Source: Camarhynchus parvulus (taxonomy: Eukaryota > Chordata > Aves > Passeriformes > Thraupidae). From it: 64,000 nt of DNA. Position numbers and translations under genes: made by a program. Positions 61,201-64,000 of this stretch are shown in pieces. The notes under the pieces are model-generated. The model searched no databases. It saw only the letters and a list, made by a program, of their open reading frames with translations, and was not told the origin of the DNA. Position 1 is the stretch's first letter, and each line of letters starts with the position of its first letter. Where the stretch lies: the NCBI RefSeq assembly GCF_901933205.1, contig NC_044572.1:20670501-20734500 (forward strand), in the 5' to 3' direction.

Positions 61201-63479
61201 TTTCTACCTGTGTAATTAATTCCTACCACAGACCTAATTCTTTCTTTTCTAAGCAGGATTGTCTTTGTAGAGGAGAATTTCAGCCATACAATATCTTTGA
61301 CTAATTTTCATAGGGGAAAATCTATGAAATAAACTTTATAAGGTGCATTGCTAGTGGGCCCCTTAGAGCTAAAACCCATAGTTTGGGTTGGTAAAAATCA
61401 TTATATTTACACTTGAGCTACTTTTCTTCTCAGATGTTTTTACACACATTTTGAGTATGTGAACACTGGTTTTGATGTACAGAGACTTCATGTCTGAGTA
61501 ATGATACTTTATTTTCAGGAGAAATAACAGGTGAGTATCTACTGAAGGAACCACTACACACCTCAAAGAATGAGCAGATACAAACCTCAAGATTATGTAT
61601 AAATGCTAACCTTATTAGTTTTGTTTCATATGAAGAGCAGTGAATGCATATTTACATTTTATGGTTTGCCAAGGTAGAAAAGATTTTGAAATTACTAGGT
61701 CAAGTGAGAGATTAGGTAGTTTTTTGCTAAGTGAAGCATACTGGAAGTAAGAGGGGTCGTTTGATCTGAAAGATGACTTGAGAATTTCATACAATTCACA
61801 ACACTCAACATTCCTCTATTTTTTTCTGTTTTCAGGGCATAACACTGAAAGAATTTGATAGATTATCTTTTGATATGGTTTTGATGAGTCCTCCCTGTCA
61901 GCCTTTTACAAGGTAGGTACAGGACACTTGGGAAAAAAGTGCAGTTATTGCACTATATACGGTCAAAGGAGAAATGTTATCAAGACATAGTGACACTATG
62001 TGTGGGTGATCTGTGTATCTTTCTCTTCCTAAGCAAATGTGTAGCTCTGTTCACCATGGAGTTTACTGAAGTGAGAGAAATTCAGCAACTTGCATCTTAA
62101 TTGTTGATCACATTTCTTGCATATGTATATATTAATTCAGTTTAAGTTAAGTAAGCTTCTTACAGCACCAATTTTGTGACCTGTATTATTCCTCTAATAG
62201 TGAAATATAGTGTTTAGGAGTCCTTTTAGGTATCAATCTATTTTCCTGGGGCAAGTCCAGAAGGAGGATTGGAATTTCTCAGTTCTGCCTGAGACATAAC
62301 AGTGTAATCTGGGGTTTTTTTGTGCTTTGAAAATTGCACATGCACACGGACAGTTTATTCTGAAGATTATGTCTATTTTAGCCAAGATCAGAAGGATAAT
62401 GTCTTTGAAATGATTTTGTGGATGATAAAGAGACATATCTTGCTGATAAAGGACTGAGTTTACTGAGATGTTATTTGTCAGATTGATTTGTAATTCATAT
62501 CATTTGACAGCAGTGACCAGTGGGATAAGATTCTAGTAACTGCACTCATGCAAAGTAGTAGCTTCATGAAAAAAGTCTGTTGATGGTGATAATAATGATT
62601 CTGTAAGAAAGTATATCTCACTAAATGTTCTAAGATTGAAAAGAAATCCCTGTAAAGTGGTGCTGATCTGTACAAATGAATTAGTACCTAATGCTAATGA
62701 ATTAGTACCTTTGCTAATGAATTAGCAAACCTGTGATGTATATAGGAAACATTTCGAATTTTTTTCTTTATAATATGATGAAAAGAAAAGTCTGTGTATG
62801 ACTGATTAATTTAGATACATGTTAAAGCTCTTCTACAAAGCTTTTATTCTTTTTTATGAGCTAATACAAGTATAAGCTAGGGAAACACAGGCCTGGAATC
62901 ATTATTATTTTTGTAACCTACATAATCTTTCCAGTTTAGTGTTACAAAATTGATTCCAAAGTTATTCATGTGGGGCTCCATCCTGCTAAATGGTGAACAA
63001 TGGGGCTTTAATTCATAGAAATAATTTAATATATTCAGTGTGAAATAGCAGGGTATTCCCAGAAACCCAGTGGGGGTTTTTTGTTCATTCAGAGCCAAGT
63101 ATGTTCAAAGGCTTTGCTGGACAAGACCAGAATGCTAAAGCCTTTGCAGACTGGGGAGTGGATTTCAGTACTGAAGGCTTCAATTTTAACTTTGCTGTGA
63201 GCTGATGGATTCCAGGGGCAGGCTTCCATTCCTTAGAGCATCTCTGAGGACACTGCCTCTGTGAGCAGGTCCTCCTGTCTGTATGTGAGGCCTTTGCAGA
63301 ATTTCCTTTCTAAACTCAAAGCAAAGTGTCAGCATTCAGTAGAAGAATGTAGCTCAAATGTCAGTCTGCTCTGAGTAATGCACAGGTGTTTCTTTATTCT
63401 TTCTTAGAATTGGCCTGCAAGGTGATGTGTCTGATCCACGGACCAAGAGCTTTCTCTATATCCTTGATATTCTCCCAAG
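52003..63479 (+). CDS. TRDMT1: tRNA-Asp cytosine-38 C5-methyltransferase (DNMT2), 5' part of gene
   Basis: TRDMT1 methylates cytosine 38 in the anticodon loop of tRNA-Asp using S-adenosylmethionine. It is built like a DNA cytosine methyltransferase without a large N-terminal domain. Coding exons in the window are 52003-52066, 60089-60198, 61836-61912 and 63408-63479, all with AG/GT borders and in-frame joins. They give 107 complete codons of roughly 390 expected. Motif I is LELYSGIGGMHQAL (residues 7-20). The AVDVN block at 32-36 supplies the acidic cofactor-binding residue Asp34. Motif IV is SPPCQPFTR at 76-84 with catalytic Cys79, the same number as in human. ATG at 52003 has G at -3 and G at +4. 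The 3' exons, including the target recognition region and the CFT motif, lie beyond the window. Confidence 0.96.
52067..60088 (+). other. TRDMT1: TRDMT1 intron 1 (about 8 kb)
   Basis: No supported exon, RNA gene or transposon. A (TG)n tract lies near 55727-55742 and a perfect 23-bp inverted repeat at 55498-55547. Open frames inside are short and unremarkable. Confidence 0.8.
55498..55547. repeat. Perfect 23-bp inverted repeat with 4-nt loop
   Basis: The left arm is 55498-55520, the loop TGAT 55521-55524 and the right arm 55525-55547; the arms are exact reverse complements. Each arm also contains its own small hairpin: GATACCATC/GATGGTATC around TTTT on the left, and TACCATC/GATGGTA around AAAA on the right. 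The whole structure can fold as one long hairpin or two small ones. Confidence 0.95.
60089..60198 (+). CDS. TRDMT1: TRDMT1 exon 2
   Basis: 110 bases. Acceptor AATTTTAG, donor GAG|GTGAGT. It encodes ESCTYAEVVAAVDVNTLAND then VYKHNFPSTPLWAKTIE, containing the acidic cofactor-binding Asp34. Ends in phase 0. Confidence 0.96.
60199..61835 (+). other. TRDMT1: TRDMT1 intron 2
   Basis: About 1.6 kb of AT-rich sequence with no recognised feature. It ends in a T-rich tract and TTTTCAG. Confidence 0.85.
61836..61912 (+). CDS. TRDMT1: TRDMT1 exon 3
   Basis: 77 bases. Acceptor TTTTCAG, donor AAG|GTAGGT. It encodes GITLKEFDRLSFDMVLM followed by SPPCQPFT, carrying the catalytic Pro-Cys motif. Ends inside an Arg codon completed by exon 4. 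Confidence 0.97.
61913..63407 (+). other. TRDMT1: TRDMT1 intron 3
   Basis: About 1.5 kb with no gene. A short tandem repeat of about 20-21 bases (AATGAATTAGTACCT core, roughly three copies) lies at 62675-62730. It ends TTCTTTCTTAG. Confidence 0.85.
62675..62730. repeat. Short tandem repeat in TRDMT1 intron 3
   Basis: Two 20-21-base units starting AATGAATTAGTACCT (62675 and 62696) and a third partial unit AATGAATTAG at 62716. Confidence 0.85.
63408..63479 (+). CDS. TRDMT1: TRDMT1 exon 4
   Basis: 72 bases. Acceptor TTCTTAG, donor CCAAG|GTATAA. It encodes IGLQGDVSDPRTKSFLYILD followed by ILP and part of an Arg codon. The rest of the gene lies beyond the window. Confidence 0.95.
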
Positions 63480-64000
63480 GTATAAATGAAGTGCATCCAT
63501 TGTAAAGCCCCTTTTGTAAATAGGCTTTGTTGTAACTAGGTCTTCTATATTTCAGTGAGACAAGATATCTGTAATGTTTTAGAGGGATACTTTTGGTGTT
63601 GTGTTGTATTCTGTGTTTCTTTTCACGTGATCGTATGTAACTTACATATACTTGTATTTTACTAATGCTGTAATCACTTCATTGTTGCTGTTTATGCTTT
63701 CATCGTCTGGTTTCCTTTTCATTGCATGTCTGTTTAAACTGTGCCTACACAGTAAATGAAAAGAAAGAGTTCTTTTCAGTTCAACATCAAATTTACATTG
63801 ATTTTACATAGAAACAGGAGTAGGTAATAGAGTAGTTTGTCTATTAGCCTCATGGAAACATTAAAGGTTTTTAAAATATTGGGTTACAAAAGCTTAGATT
63901 CAACATATAGTCATATTTTGCAGAGGTGCCATTTGAAAATTGGTTTAAGTGTGCTATTGACTGTACAATGCACTGCATCTTGCAACCACTTCTTTCTTAA
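63480..64000 (+). other. TRDMT1: TRDMT1 intron 4, 5' part
   Basis: AT-rich sequence after the exon 4 donor. No further exon is visible before the window ends. Confidence 0.75.

Noticed and set aside
1..64000. CRISPR arrays, tRNA or rRNA genes, bacterial operons
   Set aside because: None of their signatures is present. Composition, spliced genes and repeats are those of a bird chromosome.

Overview
This window looks like a piece of a bird nuclear chromosome, probably from a songbird. The sequence is AT-rich, has spliced vertebrate genes, carries CR1-type LINE relics, and holds LTRs that resemble families I recall from passerines. The songbird assignment is from memory, not from a search. There is no sign of bacterial, plasmid or CRISPR content.

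Three genes are supported, and their order and orientation match the known vertebrate block ST8SIA6 - VIM - TRDMT1. (1) At the left edge, on the + strand, is the last coding exon of an alpha-2,8-sialyltransferase (ST8SIA6, 1424-1892) with its 3' UTR. (2) In the middle, on the - strand, is a complete nine-exon vimentin gene (VIM, coding span 31532-39426). All splice sites are readable, and the exon lengths 542 (coding), 61, 96, 162, 126, 221, 44, 86 and 42 (coding) join in frame into 459 residues. (3) On the right, on the + strand, are the first four coding exons of the tRNA-Asp cytosine-38 methyltransferase gene TRDMT1/DNMT2 (52003-63479); the gene runs off the window end. VIM and TRDMT1 are transcribed away from each other, each from its own CpG island, about 12.5 kb apart.

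The 29 kb between ST8SIA6 and VIM holds no gene I can support. It contains a long decayed CR1 ORF2 copy (about 20050-21230, - strand) and a cluster of LTR relics (21798-22379, about 25065-25552, 25789-26387). It also has an old CR1/L2-like LINE 3' end with a younger CR1 tail beside it, a minisatellite whose copies lie on both sides of one LTR, and a long polypurine microsatellite (28431-28612). The 12 kb between VIM and TRDMT1 holds a CATC microsatellite, two adjacent hairpins and one exon-like segment of unknown origin. TRDMT1 intron 1 carries a perfect 23-bp inverted repeat with a 4-nt loop.

I see no new multi-gene system. The most unusual items are the split minisatellite around an LTR, the nested hairpin in TRDMT1 intron 1, the twin hairpins near 41.1 kb, and the exon-like open segment at 40.9 kb.
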